A stretch of 64,000 bases of DNA from Hydractinia symbiolongicarpus. Its lineage: Eukaryota > Cnidaria > Hydrozoa > Anthoathecata > Hydractiniidae. Below are positions 25,501 through 38,159 of the stretch, in pieces. A program made the position numbers and the translations under genes. The stretch lies in assembly GCF_029227915.1 (NCBI RefSeq), contig NC_079875.1, forward strand, positions 682,001 to 746,000. Reading direction: 5' to 3'. Position 1 is the stretch's first letter; every line of letters starts with the position of its first letter. A model generated the notes under the pieces. The model saw only the letters and a list, made by a program, of their open reading frames with translations, was not told the origin of the DNA and ran no database searches.

Positions 25501-28500
25501 CCGTAAATCCCGGGCTTGGCCCGTATAGTCAAAAGTATACAAAGATAGTACCCAGGAAGTAAACTCATTTTCCGAACGATTTTTTAATTTATTTTTTCAC
25601 CACTAAAACGCATGAGACTTGTAGTTTTCAAAAATGTTTTCATTTTTGATGAGACGCTGAATAAAAGACGTTTAATCGCCGGCAAACGAAAACCTGCGAT
25701 TTCCCGTAAATCCCGGACTCGGCCCGTATAGTCAAAAGTATACAAAGAAAGTACCCAGGGAGTAAACTAATTTCCCAAACGATTTTTTAAATTATTATTT
25801 CACCACTAAAGCCCATGAGACTTTTAGTTTTTAAAAATGTTTTCATTTTTGATGAGCCGCTAAATAAAAGAAGTTTAATCGCCGGCAAACGAAAACCCGC
25901 GATTTCCCGTAAATCCCGGACTCGGCCCGTATAGTCAAAAGTATAAAAAGAAAGTACCCAGGGAGTAAACTCATTTCCCGAACGATTCTTTAAATTATTT
26001 TTTCACCACTAAAACGCATGAGACTTGTAGTTTTCAGAAATCTTTTCATTTTTGATGAGACGCTTAATAAAAGAGGTTTAATCGCCGGCAAACGAAAACC
26101 TGCGATTTCCCGTAAATCCCGGACTCGGTCCGTATAGTCAAAAGTATACAAAGAAAATACCAAGGGTGTAAACTCATTTCCCGAACGATTTTTTAAATTA
26201 CATTTTCACCACTAAAACGCATGAGACTTGTAGTTTTCAAAAATGTTTTCATTTTTGATGAGACGCTGAATAAAAGAAGTTTAATCGCCGGCAAACGAAA
26301 ACCTGCGATTTCCCGTAAATCCCGGACTTGGCCCGTATAGTCAAAAGTATACAAAGAAAGTGCCCAGGGTGTAAACTCATTTCCTGAACGATTTTTTAAA
26401 TTATTCTTCACCACTAAAACGCATGAGACTTGTAGTTTTCAGAAATGTTTTCATTTTTGATGAGACGCTTAATGAAAGTGGTTTAATCGCCGGCAAACGA
26501 AAACCCGCGATTTCCCGTAAATTCCGGGCTTGGCCAGTATAGTCGAATGTATACAAAGAAAGTACCCTGTGAGTAAACTCATTTCCGAAACGATTTTTTA
26601 AATTATCTTTTCACCACTAAAACGCTTGAGACTTGTATTTTTCAAAAATATTTTCATTTTTGATGAGACGCTGAATAAAAGAAGTTTAATCGCCGGCAAA
26701 CGAAAACCCGCCATTTCCCGTAAACCTCGGACTCGGCCCGTATAGTCAAAAGTATACAAAGAAAGTTCCCAGGGTGTAAACTCATTTTCAGAACGATTTT
26801 TTAAATTATTTTTTCACCACTAAAACGCATAAGACTTGTAGTTTTCAAAAATGTTTTCATTTCTGATGAGACGCTGAATAAAAGAAGTTTAATCGCCGGC
26901 AAATGAAAACCCGCGATTTCCCGTAAATCCTGGGCTTGGCCCGTATAGTCAAAAGTATACAAAGAAGGTACCCAGGGAGTAAACTAATTTCCCAAACGAT
27001 TTTTTAAATTATTATTTTACCACTAAAGCCCATGAGACTTGTAGTTTTTAAAAATGTTTTCATTTTTGATGAGAAGCTGAATAAAAGAAGTTTAATCGCC
27101 GGCAAACGAAAACCCGCGATTTCCCGTAAATCCCGGACTCGGCCCGTATAGTCAAAAGTATACAAAGAAAGCACCCAGGGAGTAAACTCATTTCCCGAAC
27201 GATTTTTTAAATTATTTTTTCACCACTAAAACGCATGAGACTTGTAGTTTTCAGAAATGTTTTCATTTTTGATGAGACGCTTAATGAAAGTGGTTTAATC
27301 GCCGGCAAACGAAAACCCGCGATTTCCCGTAAATCCCGGGCTTGGCCCGTATAGTCGAATGTATACAGAGAAATTACCCTGTGAGTAAACACATTTCCAA
27401 AACGATTTTTTAAATTATCTTTTCACCACTAAAACGCATGAGACCTGTAGTTTTTAAAAATGTTTTCATTTTTGATGAGACGCTTAATGAAAGAGGTTTA
27501 ATCGCAGGCAAACGAAAACCCGCGATTTCCCGTAAATCCCGGACTCGGCCCGTATAGTCAAAAGTATACAAAGAAAGCACCCAGGGAGTAAACTCATTTC
27601 CCGAACGATTTTTTAAATTACTATTTCACCACTAAAGCCCATGAGACTTGTAGTTTTTAAAAATGTTTTCATTTTTGATGAGACGCTGAATAAAAGAAGT
27701 TTAATCGCCGGCAACCGAAAACCCGCGACTTCCCGTAAATCCCGGACTCGGCCCGTATAGACAAAAGTATACAATGAAAGTACCCAGGGAGTAAACTCAT
27801 TTCCCACACGATTTTATAAATTATATTTTCACCACTAAAACGCATGAGACTTGTAGTTTTCAAAAATGTTTTCATTTTTGATGAGACGCTTAATAAAAGA
27901 GGTTTAATCGCCGGCAAACGAAATCCCGCGATTTCCCGTAAATCCCGGGCTTGGCCCGTATAGTCGAATGTATACAAAGAAAGTACCCAGGAAGTAAGCT
28001 CATTTCCCGAACGATTTTTTAAATTTTTTTTTCACCACTAAAACGCATGAGACTTGTAGTTTTCAAAAATGTTTTCATTTTTGATGAGACCCTTAATGAA
28101 AGAGGTTTCAGCGCCGGCAAACGAAAACCCGCGATTTCCCGTAAATCCCGGGCTTGGCCCATATAGTCGAATGTATACAAAGAAAGTACCCAGGAAGTAA
28201 GCTCATTTCCCGAACGATTTTTTAAATTTTTTTTTCATCACTAAAACGCATGAGACTTGTAGTTTTCAAAAATGTTTTCATTTTTGATGAGACCCTTAAT
28301 GAAAGAGGTTTCAGCGCCGGCAAACTGAAACCCGCGATTTCCCGTAAATCCCGGGTTGGCCCGTATAGTCGAATGTATACAAAGAAAGTACCCTGTGAGT
28401 AAACTCATTTCCAGAACGATTTTTTAAATTATTTTTTCACCACTAAAACGCATAAGACTTGTAGTTTTCAAAAATGTTTTCATTTCTGATGAGACGCTGA

Positions 28501-31440
28501 ATAAAAGAAGTTTAATTGCCGGCAAACGAAAACCCGCGATTTCCCGTAAATCCCGGGCTTGGCCCGTATAGTCAAAAGTATACAAAGATAGTACCCAGGA
28601 AGTAAACTCATTTCCCGAACGATTTTTTAATTTATTTTTTCACCACTAAAACGCATGAGACTTGTAGTTTTCAAAAATGTTTTCATTTTTGATGAGACGC
28701 TGAATAAAAGACGTTTAATCGCCGGCAAACGAAAACCTGCGATTTCCCGTAAATCCCGGACTCGGCCCGTATAGTCAAAAGTATACAAAGAAAGTACCCA
28801 GGGAGTAAACTAATTTCCCAAACGATTTTTTAAATTATTATTTCACCACTAAAGCCCATGAGACTTTTAGTTTTTAAAAATGTTTTCATTTTTGATGAGA
28901 CGCTAAATAAAAGAAGTTTAATCGCCGGCAAACGAAAACCCGCGATTTCCCGTAAATCCCGGACTCGGCCCGTATAGTCAAAAGTATAAAAAGAAAGTAC
29001 CCAGGGAGTAAACTCATTTCCCGAACGATTCTTTAAATTATTTTTTCACCACTAAAACGCATGAGACTTGTAGTTTTCAGAAATCTTTTCATTTTTGATG
29101 AGACGCTTAATGAAAGTGGTTTAATCGCCGGCAAACGAAAACCTGCGATTTCCCGTAAATCCCGGACTCGGTCCGTATAGTCAAAAGTATACAAAGGGAA
29201 TACCAAGGGTGTAAACTCATTTCCCGAACGATTTTTTAAATTATTTTTTCACCACTAAAACGCATGAGACTTGTAGTTTTCAAAAATGTTTTCATTTTTG
29301 ATGAGACGCTGAATAAAAGAAGTTTAATCGCCGGCAAACGAAAACCTGCGATTTCCCGTAAATCCCGGACTTGGCCCGTATAGTCAAAAGTATACAAAGA
29401 AAGTGCCCAGGGTGTAAACTCATTTCCTGAACGATTTTTTAAATTATTTTTTCACCACTAAAACGCATGAGACTTGTAGTTTTCAGAAATGTTTTCATTT
29501 TTGATGAGACGCTTAATGAAAGTGGTTTAATCGCCGGCAAACGAAAACCCGCGATTTCCCGTAAATCCCGGGCTTGGCCAGTATAGTCGAATGTATACAA
29601 AGAAAGTACCCTGTGAGTAAACTCATTTCCAAAACGATTTTTTAAATTATCTTTTCACCACTAAAACGCTTGTGACTTGTATTTTTCAAAAATATTTTCA
29701 TTTTTGATGAGACGCTGAATAAAAGAAGTTTAATCGCCGGCAAACGAAAACCCGCCATTTCCCGTAAACCTCGGACTCGGCCCGTATAGTCAAAAGTATA
29801 CAAAGAAAGTTCCCAGGGTGTAAATTCATTTTCAGAACGATTTTTTAAATTATTTTTTCACCACTAAAACGCATAAGACTTGTAGTTTTCAAAAATGTTT
29901 TCATTTCTGATGAGACGCTGAATAAAAGAAGTTTAATCGCCGGCAAACGAAAACCCGCGATTTCCCGTAAATCCTGGGCTTGGCCCGTATAGTCAAAAGT
30001 ATACAAAGATAGTACCCAGGGAGTAAACTCATTTCCCGAACGATTTTTTAATATATTTTTTCACCACTAAAACGCATGAGACTTGTAGTTTTCAGAAATA
30101 TTTTCATTTTTGATGAGACGCTTAATGAAAGTGGTTTAATTGCCGGCAAACGAAAACCCGCGATTTCCCGTAAATCCCGGGCTTGGCCCGTATTGTCGAA
30201 TGTATACAGAGAAATTACCCTGTGAGTAAACTCATTTCCAAAATGATTTTTTAAATTATCTTTTCACCACTAAAACGCATGAGACCTGTAGTTTTTAAAA
30301 ATGTTTTCATTTTTGATGAGACGCTTAATGAAAGAGGTTTAATCGCAGGCAAACGAAAACCCGCGATTTCCCGTAAATCCCGGACTCGGCCCGTATAGTC
30401 AAAAGTATACAAAGAAAGCACCCAGGGAGTAAACTCATTTCCCGAACGATTTTTTAAATTATTTTTTCACCACTAAAACGCATGAGACTTGTAGTTTTCA
30501 GAAATGTTTTCATTTTTGATGAGACGCTTAATGAAAGTGGTTTAATCGCCGGCAAACGAAAACCCGCGATTTCCCGTAAATCCCGGGCTTGGCCCGTATA
30601 GTCGAATGTATACAAAGAAATTACCCTGTGAGTAAACTCATTTCCAAAACGATTTTTTAAATTATCTTTTCACCACTAAAACGCATGAGACCTGTAGTTT
30701 TTAAAAATGTTTTCATTTTTGATGAGACGCTTAATGAAAGAGGTTTAATCGCAGGCAAACGAAAACCCGCCATTTCCCGTAAACCCCGGACTCGGCCCGT
30801 AAAATCAAAAGTATACAAAGAAAGTACCCAGGGAGTAAACTCATTTCCCCAACGATTTTTTAAATTATTTTTTCACCACTAAGACGCATGAGACTTGTAG
30901 TTTTTAAAAATGTTTTCATTTTTGATGAGACGCTGAATGAAAGAAGTTTAATCGCCGGCAAACGAAAACCTGCGATTTCCCGTAAATCCCGGTCTCGGCC
31001 CGTATAGTCAAAAGTATGCAAAGAAAGTACCCAGGGTGTAAACTCATTTCCCGAACGATTTTTTAAATTACTATTTCACCACTAAAGCCCATGAGACTTG
31101 TAGTTTTTAAAAATGTTTTCATTTTTGATGAGACGCTGAATAAAAGAAGTTTAATCGCCGGCAACCGAAAACCCGCGACTTCCCGTAAATCCCGGACTCG
31201 ACCCGTATAGACAAAAGTATACAAAGAAAGTACCCAGGGAGTAACCTCATTTCCCGAACGATTTTATCAATTATATTTTCACCACTAAAACGCATGAGAC
31301 TTGTAGTTTTCAAAAATGTTTTCATTTTTGATGAGACGCTTAATAAAAGAGGTTTAATTGCCGGCAAACGCAAACCCGCGATTTCCCGTAAATCCCGGGC
31401 TTGGCCCGCATAGTCAAAAGTATACAAAGATAGTACCCAG
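22500..31440. repeat. Satellite domain 4: blocks repeated at 10, 14, 15 and 25 units
   Basis: Units with GAGACCCTTAATG and GTTTCAGCGCCGG are found only here, in pairs at about 23,013, 25,043 and 28,086. Offsets are 2,030 bp (10 units) and 3,043 bp (15 units). A second series with CCAGAAATG, GAAAGTGG and ACAGAGAAATTACCC recurs at 24,367 and 27,207 (offset 2,840) and again, with changes, at about 30,060-30,650. A unit with CGGCAACCGA and GTATAGACAAAAG marks 22,640, 24,870, 27,710 and 31,160. The right end, from about 30 kb, is a patchwork of the same parts. Confidence 0.8.
22920..24370. repeat. Seven-unit block, first of three copies
   Basis: This block starts with two GAGACCCTTAATG units, then a CATTTCTGATG unit, then TTAATTTATT, GACTTTTAGTTTTTAA, CGATTCTTTAAATT with CAGAAATCTTTTC, and ends with ACCAAGGGTGTAAAC. 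It recurs at about 24,950-26,400 and 27,993-29,450. In the second and third copies the similarity continues for about three more units through CGCTTGAGACTTG and TAAACCTCGG. The first copy has one extra T in GACTTTTTAG near 23,790. Confidence 0.8.
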
Positions 31441-34400
31441 GAAGTAAACTCATTTCTCGAACGATTTTTTAATTTATTTTTTCACCACTAAAATGCATGA
31501 GACTTGTAGTTTTCAAAAATGTTTTCATTTTTGATGAGACGCTGAATAAAAGACGTTTAATCGCCGGCAAACGAAAACCTGCGATTTCCCGTAAATCCCG
31601 GACTCGGCCCGTATAGTCAAAAGTATACAAAGAAAGTACCCAGGGAGTAAACTAATTTCCCAAACGATTTTTTAAATTATTATTTCACCACTAAAGCCAA
31701 TGAGACTTTTAGTTTTTAAAAATGTTTTCATTTTTGATGAGACGCTAAATAAAAGAAGTTTAATCGCCGGCAAACGAAAACCCGCGATTTCCCGTAAATC
31801 CCGGACTCGGCCCGTATAGTCAAAAGTATAAAAAGAAAGTACCCAGGGAGTAAACTCATTTCCCGAACGATTCTTTAAATTATTCTTTCACCACTAAAAC
31901 GCATGAGACTTGTAGTTTTCAAAAATGTTTTCATTTTTGATGAGACGCTTAATGAAAGTGGTTTAATCGCCGGCAAACGAAAACCTGCGATTTCCCGTAA
32001 ATCCCGGACTCGGCCCGTATAGTCAAAAGTATACAAAGAAAGTACCAAGGGTGTAAACTCATTTCCCGAACGATTTTTTAAATTATTTTTTCACCACTAA
32101 AACGCATGAGACTTGTAGTTTTCAAAGATGTTTTCATTTTTGATGAGACGCTGAATAAAAGAAGTTTAATCGCCGGCAAACGAAAACCTGCGATTTCCCG
32201 TAAATCTCGGACTCGGCCCGTATAGTCAAAAGTATACAAAGAAAGTTCCCAGGGTGTAAACTCATTTCCCGAACGATTTTTTAAATTATTTTTTCACCAC
32301 TAAAGCCCATGAGACTTGTAGTTTTTAAAAATGTTTTCATTTTTGATGAGACGCTGAATAAAAGAAGTTTAATCACCGGCAAACGAAAACCCGCAATTTC
32401 CCGTAAATCCCGGACTTGGCCCTTATAGTCAAAAGTATACAAGGAAAGTACCCAGTGAGTAAACTCATTTCCCGAACGATTTTTTCAATTATTTTTTCAC
32501 CACTAAAACGCATGAGACTTGTATTTTTCAAAAATGTTTTCATTTTTGATGAGACGCTGAATAAAAGAAGTTTAATCGCCGGCAAACGAAAACCTGCGAT
32601 TTCCCGTAAATCCCGGACACGGCCCGTATAGTCAAAAGTATACAAAGAAAGTACCCAGGGTGTAAACTCATTTCCCGAACGATTTTTTAAATTATTTTTT
32701 CACCACTAAAACGCATGAGACTTGTAGTTTTCAGAAATGTTTTCATTTTTGATGAGACGCTTAATGAAAATGGTTTAATCGCCGGCAAACGAAAACCCGC
32801 GATTTCCCGTAAATCCCGGGCTTGGCCAGTATAGTCGAATGTATACAAAGAAAGTACCATGTGAGTAAACTCATTTCCAAAACGATTTTTCAAATTATCT
32901 TTTCACCACTAAAACGCTTGAGACTTGTATTTTTCAAAAATGTTTTCATTTTTGATGAGACGCGGAATAAAAGAAGTTTAATCGCCGGCAGACGAAAACC
33001 GGCCATTTCCCGTAAACCCCGGACTCGGCCCGCATAGTCAAAAGTATACAAAGAAAGTACCCAGGGAGTAAACTCATTTCCCGAACGATTTTTTAAATTA
33101 TCTTTTCACCACTAAAACGCATGAGACTTGTAGTTTTTAAAAATGTTTTCATTTTTGATGAGACGCTTAATGAAAGAGGTTTAATCGCAGGCAAACGAAA
33201 ACCCGCCATTTCCCGTAAACCCCGGACTCGGCCCGTATAATCGAAAGCATACAAAGAAAGTACCCAGGGAGTAAACTCATTTCCCCAACGATTTTTTAAA
33301 TTATTTTTTCACCACTAAAACGCATGAGACTTGTAGTTTTCCTAAATGTTTTCATTTTTGATGAGACGCTGAATGAAAGAAGTTTAATCGCCGGCAAACG
33401 AAAACCTGCGATTTCCCGTAAATCCCGGACTCGGCCCGTATAGTCAAAAGTATACAAAGAAAGTACCCATGGTGTAAACTCATTTCCCGAACGATTTTTT
33501 AAATTATTTTTTCACCACTAAAACGCATGAGACTTGTAGTTTTCAAAAATGTTTTCATTTTTGATGAGACGCTTAATGAAAGTGGTTTAATCGCCGGCAA
33601 ACGAAAACCTGCGATTTCCCGTAAATCCCGGACTCGGCCCGTATAGTCAAAAGTATACAAAGAAAGTACCAAGGGTGTAAACTCATTTCCCGAACGATTT
33701 TTTAAATTATTTTTTCACCACTAAAACGCATGAGACTTGTAGTTTTCAAAGATGTTTTCATTTTTGATGAGACGCTGAATAAAAGAAGTTTAATCGCCGG
33801 CAAACGAAAACCTGCGATTTCCCGTAAATCTCGGACTCGGCCCGTATAGTCAAAAGTATACAAAGAAAGTTCCCAGGGTGTAAACTCATTTCCCGAACGA
33901 TTTTTTAAATTATTTTTTCACCACTAAAGCCCATGAGACTTGTAGTTTTTAAAAATGTTTTCATTTTTGATGAGACGCTGAATAAAAGAAGTTTAATCAC
34001 CGGCAAACGAAAACCCGCAATTTCCCGTAAATCCCGGACTTGGCCCTTATAGTCAAAAGTATACAAGGAAAGTACCCAGTGAGTAAACTCATTTCCCGAA
34101 CGATTTTTTCAATTATTTTTTCACCACTAAAACGCATGAGACTTGTATTTTTCAAAAATGTTTTCATTTTTGATGAGACGCTGAATAAAAGAAGTTTAAT
34201 CGCCGGCAAACGAAAACCTGCGATTTCCCGTAAATCCCGGACACGGCCCGTATAGTCAAAAGTATACAAAGAAAGTACCCAGGGTGTAAACACATTTCCC
34301 GAACGATTTTTTAAATTATTTTTTCACCACTAAAACGCATGAGACTTGTAGTTTTCAGAAATGTTTTCATTTTTGATGAGACGCTTAATGAAAATGGTTT

Positions 34401-35740
34401 AATCGCCGGCAAACGAAAACCCGCGATTTCCCGTAAATCCCGGGCTTGGCCAGTATAGTCGAATGTATACAAAGAAAGTACCATGTGAGTAAACTCATTT
34501 CCAAAACGATTTTTCAAATTATCTTTTCACCACTAAAACGCTTGAGACTTGTATTTTTCAAAAATGTTTTCATTTTTGATGAGACGCGGAATAAAAGAAG
34601 TTTAATCGCCGGCAGACGAAAACCGGCCATTTCCCGTAAACCCCGGACTCGGCCCGCATAGTCAAAAGTATACAAGGAAAGTACCCAGTGAGTAAACTCA
34701 TTTCCCGAACGATTTTTTCAATTATTTTTTCACCACTAAAACGCATGAGACTTGTATTTTTCAAAAATGTTTTCATTTTTGATGAGACGCTGAATAAAAG
34801 AAGTTTAATCGCCGGCAAACGAAAACCTGCGATTTCCCGTAAATCCCGGACACGGCCCGTATAGTCAAAAGTATACAAAGAAAGTACCCAGGGTGTAAAC
34901 TCATTTCCCGAACGATTTTTTAAATTATTTTTTCACCACTAAAACGCATGAGACTTGTAGTTTTCAGAAATGTTTTCATTTTTGATGAGACGCTTAATGA
35001 AAATGGTTTAATCGCCGGCAAACGAAAACCCGCGATTTCCCGTAAATCCCGGGCTTGGCCAGTATAGTCGAATGTATACAAAGAAAGTACCATGTGAGTA
35101 AACTCATTTCCAAAACGATTTTTCAAATTATCTTTTCACCACTAAAACGCTTGAGACTTGTATTTTTCAAAAATGTTTTCATTTTTGATGAGACGCGGAA
35201 TAAAAGAAGTTTAATCGCCGGCAGACGAAAACCGGCCATTTCCCGTAAACCCCGGACTCGGCCCGCATAGTCAAAAGTATACAAAGAAAGTACCCAGGGA
35301 GTAAACTCATTTCCCGAACGATTTTTTAAATTATCTTTTCACCACTAAAACGCATGAGACTTGTAGTTTTTAAAAATGTTTTCATTTTTGATGAGACGCT
35401 TAATGAAAGAGGTTTAATCGCAGGCAAACGAAAACCCGCCATTTCCCGTAAACCCCGGACTCGGCCCGTATAATCGAAAGCATACAAAGAAAGTACCCAG
35501 GGAGTAAACTCATTTCCCCAACGATTTTTTAAATTATTTTTTCACCACTAAAACGCATGAGACTTGTAGTTTTCAAAAATGTTTTCATTTTTGATGAGAC
35601 GCTGAATGAAAGAAGTTTAATCGCCGGCAAACGAAAACCTGCGATTTCCCGTAAATCCCGGACTCGGCCCGTATAGTCAAAAGTATACAAAGAAAGTACC
35701 CATGGTGTAAACTCATTTCCCGAACGATTTTTTAAATTAC
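31440..35740. repeat. Satellite domain 5: three-unit cassette and eight-unit duplication
   Basis: The segment 31,891-33,046 is repeated at 33,515-34,670, an offset of exactly 1,624 bp or eight units. The only clear difference I noted is GTAAACTCAT against GTAAACACAT (32,671 and 34,291). The last three units of this segment are then repeated once more. A following segment, 33,049-33,490, recurs at 35,282-35,720 (offset 2,233), with ACCCATGGTG as a private marker in both. One copy has TTTTCCTAAATG where the other has TTTTCAAAAATG. Confidence 0.85.
34063..35280. repeat. Three-unit cassette, 609 bp, in tandem
   Basis: Copies are at about 34,063-34,671 and 34,672-35,280, with an earlier copy at about 32,439-33,047. 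Each holds three distinct units: one with TTTTTTCAATTATT and GGACACGGCCCG, one with CCAGAAATG, GAAAATGG, GGCCAGTATAG and ACCATGTGAG, and one with CGCTTGAGACTTGTATTTTTC, GACGCGGAATAAAAG, GGCAGACG and AACCGGCC. Since 609 is a multiple of three, frames are preserved across the cassette. That is why identical short open frames appear on both strands in each copy. Relatives of the last two units recur near 41.0, 43.9, 46.7 and 63.0 kb. Confidence 0.88.
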
Positions 35741-36688
35741 TATTTCACCACTAAAGCCCATGAGACTTGTAGTTTTTAAAAATGTTTTCATTTTTGATGA
35801 AACGCTGAATAAAAGAAGTTTAATCGCCGGCAAACGAAAACCCCCGACTTCCCGTAAATCCCGGACTCGGCCAGTATAGTCAAAAGTATACAAAGAAAGT
35901 ACCCAGGGAGTAAACTCATTTCCCGAACGATTTTTTAAATTATATTTTCACCACTAAAACGCATGAGACTTGTAGTTTTCAAAAATGTTTTCATTTTTGA
36001 TGAGACGCTGAATGAAAGAAGTTTAATCGCCGGCAAACAAAAAACCTGCAATTTCCCGTAAATCCCAGACTCGGCCCGTATAGTCAAAAGTATACAAAGA
36101 AAGTACCCAGGGTGGAAACTCATTTCCCAAAAGATTTTTTAAATTATTATTTCACCACTAAAGCCCATGAGACTTGTAGTTTTTAAAAATGTTTTCATTT
36201 TTGATGAGACGCTGAATAAAAGAAGTTTAATCGCCGGCAAACGAAAACTCACCATTTCCCGTAAAAACCCCGGACTCGGCCCGTATAATCAAAAGTATAC
36301 AAAGAAAGTACCCAGGGAGTAAACTCATTTCCCGAACGATTTTTTAAATTATTTTTTCACCACTAAAACGCATGAGACTTGTAGTTTTCAAAAATGTTTT
36401 CATTTTTGATGAGACGCTGAATAAAAGAAGTTTAATCGCCGGCAAACGAAAACCTGCGATTTCCCGTAAATCCCGGACTCGGCCCGTATAGTCAAAAGTA
36501 TACAAACAAAGTACCCAGGGTGTAAACTCATTTCCAGAACGATTTTTTAAATTATTATTTCACCACTAAAGCCCATGAGACTTGTAGTTTTTAAAAATGT
36601 TTTCATTTTTGATGAGACGCTGAATAAAAGAAGTTTAATCGCCGGCAAACGAAAACTCGCCATTTCCTGTAAACCGCGGACTCGTCCC

Positions 36689-36706
36689 GTATACTCAAAA
36701 GTATAC
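36689..36706. repeat. GTATAC dyad, perfect form
   Basis: Two GTATAC hexamers, each self-complementary, flank TCAAAA. In most monomers the left copy is GTATAG, leaving a five-base-pair stem (for example 41972-41989). In the subfamily with ACTCGTCCCGTATACTC the dyad is perfect, as here. A third form reads GTATAATCGAAAGCATAC, changed on both sides (for example near 35,469). The dyad lies at the junction between the G/C-richer part and the AAGTACCC segment of the unit. Confidence 0.8.
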
Positions 36707-38159
36707 AAAGAAAGTACCCAGGGAGTAAACTAATTTCCCAAACGATTTTTTAAATTATTATTTTACCACTAAACCCCATGAGACTTGTAGTTTTTAAAAA
36801 TGTTTTCATTTTTGATGAGACGCTGAATAAAAGAAGTTTAATCGCCGGCAAACGAAAACCTGCGATTTCCCGTAAATCCCGGACTCAGCCCGTATAGTCA
36901 AAAGTATACAAAGAAAGTACCCAGGGAGTAAACTAATTTCCCAAACGATTTTTTAAATTATTATTTTACCACTAAAACGCATGAGACTTGCAGTTTTTAA
37001 AAATGTTTTCATTTTTGATGAGACGCTTAAGGAAAGAGGTTTAATCGCAAGCAAACGAAAACCCGCCATTTCCTGTAAACCGCGGACTCGTCCCGTATAC
37101 TCAAAAGTATACAAAGAAAGTACCCAGGGAGTAAACTAATTTCCCAAACGATTTTTTAAATTATTATTTTACCACTAAAGCCCATGAGACTTGTAGTTTT
37201 TAAAAATGTTTTCATTTTTGATGAGACGCTGAATAAAAGAAGTTTAATCGCCGGCAGACGAAAACCGGCCATTTCCCGTAAACCCCGGACTCGGCCCGCA
37301 TAGTCAAAAGTATACAAAGAAAGTACCCAGGGAGTAAACTCATTTCCCGAACGATTTTTTAAATTATTTTTTCACCACTAAAACGCATAAGACTTGTAGT
37401 TTTCAAAAATGTTTTCATTTCTGATGAGACGCTAAATAGAAGAAGTTTAATCGCCGGCAAACGAAAACCCGCGATTTCCCGTAAATCCCGGGCTTGGCCC
37501 GTATAGTCAAAAGTATACAAAGATAGTACCCAGGGAGTAAACTCATTTCCCGAACGATTTTTTAAATTATCTTTTCACCACTAAAACGCATGAGACTTGT
37601 AGTTTTTAAAAATGTTTTCATTTTTGATGAGACGCTTAATGAAAGAGGTTTAATCGCAGGCAAACGAAAACCCGCCATTTCCCGTAAACCCCGGACTCGG
37701 CCCGTATAATCGAAAGCATACAAAGAAAGTACCCAGGGAGTAAACTCATTTCCCCAACGATTTTTTAAATTATTTTTTCACCACTAAAACGCATGAGACT
37801 TGTAGTTTTCAAAAATGTTTTCATTTTTGATGAGACGCTGAATGAAAGAAGTTTAATCGCCGGCAAACGAAAACCTGCGATTTCCCGTAAATCCCGGACT
37901 CGGCCCGTATAGTCAAAAGTATACAAAGAAAGTACCCAGGGTGTAAACTCATTTCCCGAACGATTTTTTAAATTACTATTTCACCACTAAAGCCCATGAG
38001 ACTTGTAGTTTTTAAAAATGTTTTCATTTTTGATGAAACGCTGAATAAAAGAAGTTTAATCGCCGGCAAACGAAAACCCCCGACTTCCCATAAATCCCGG
38101 ACTCGGCCCGTATAGTCAAAAGTATACAAAGAAAGTACCCAGGGAGTAAACTCATTTCC

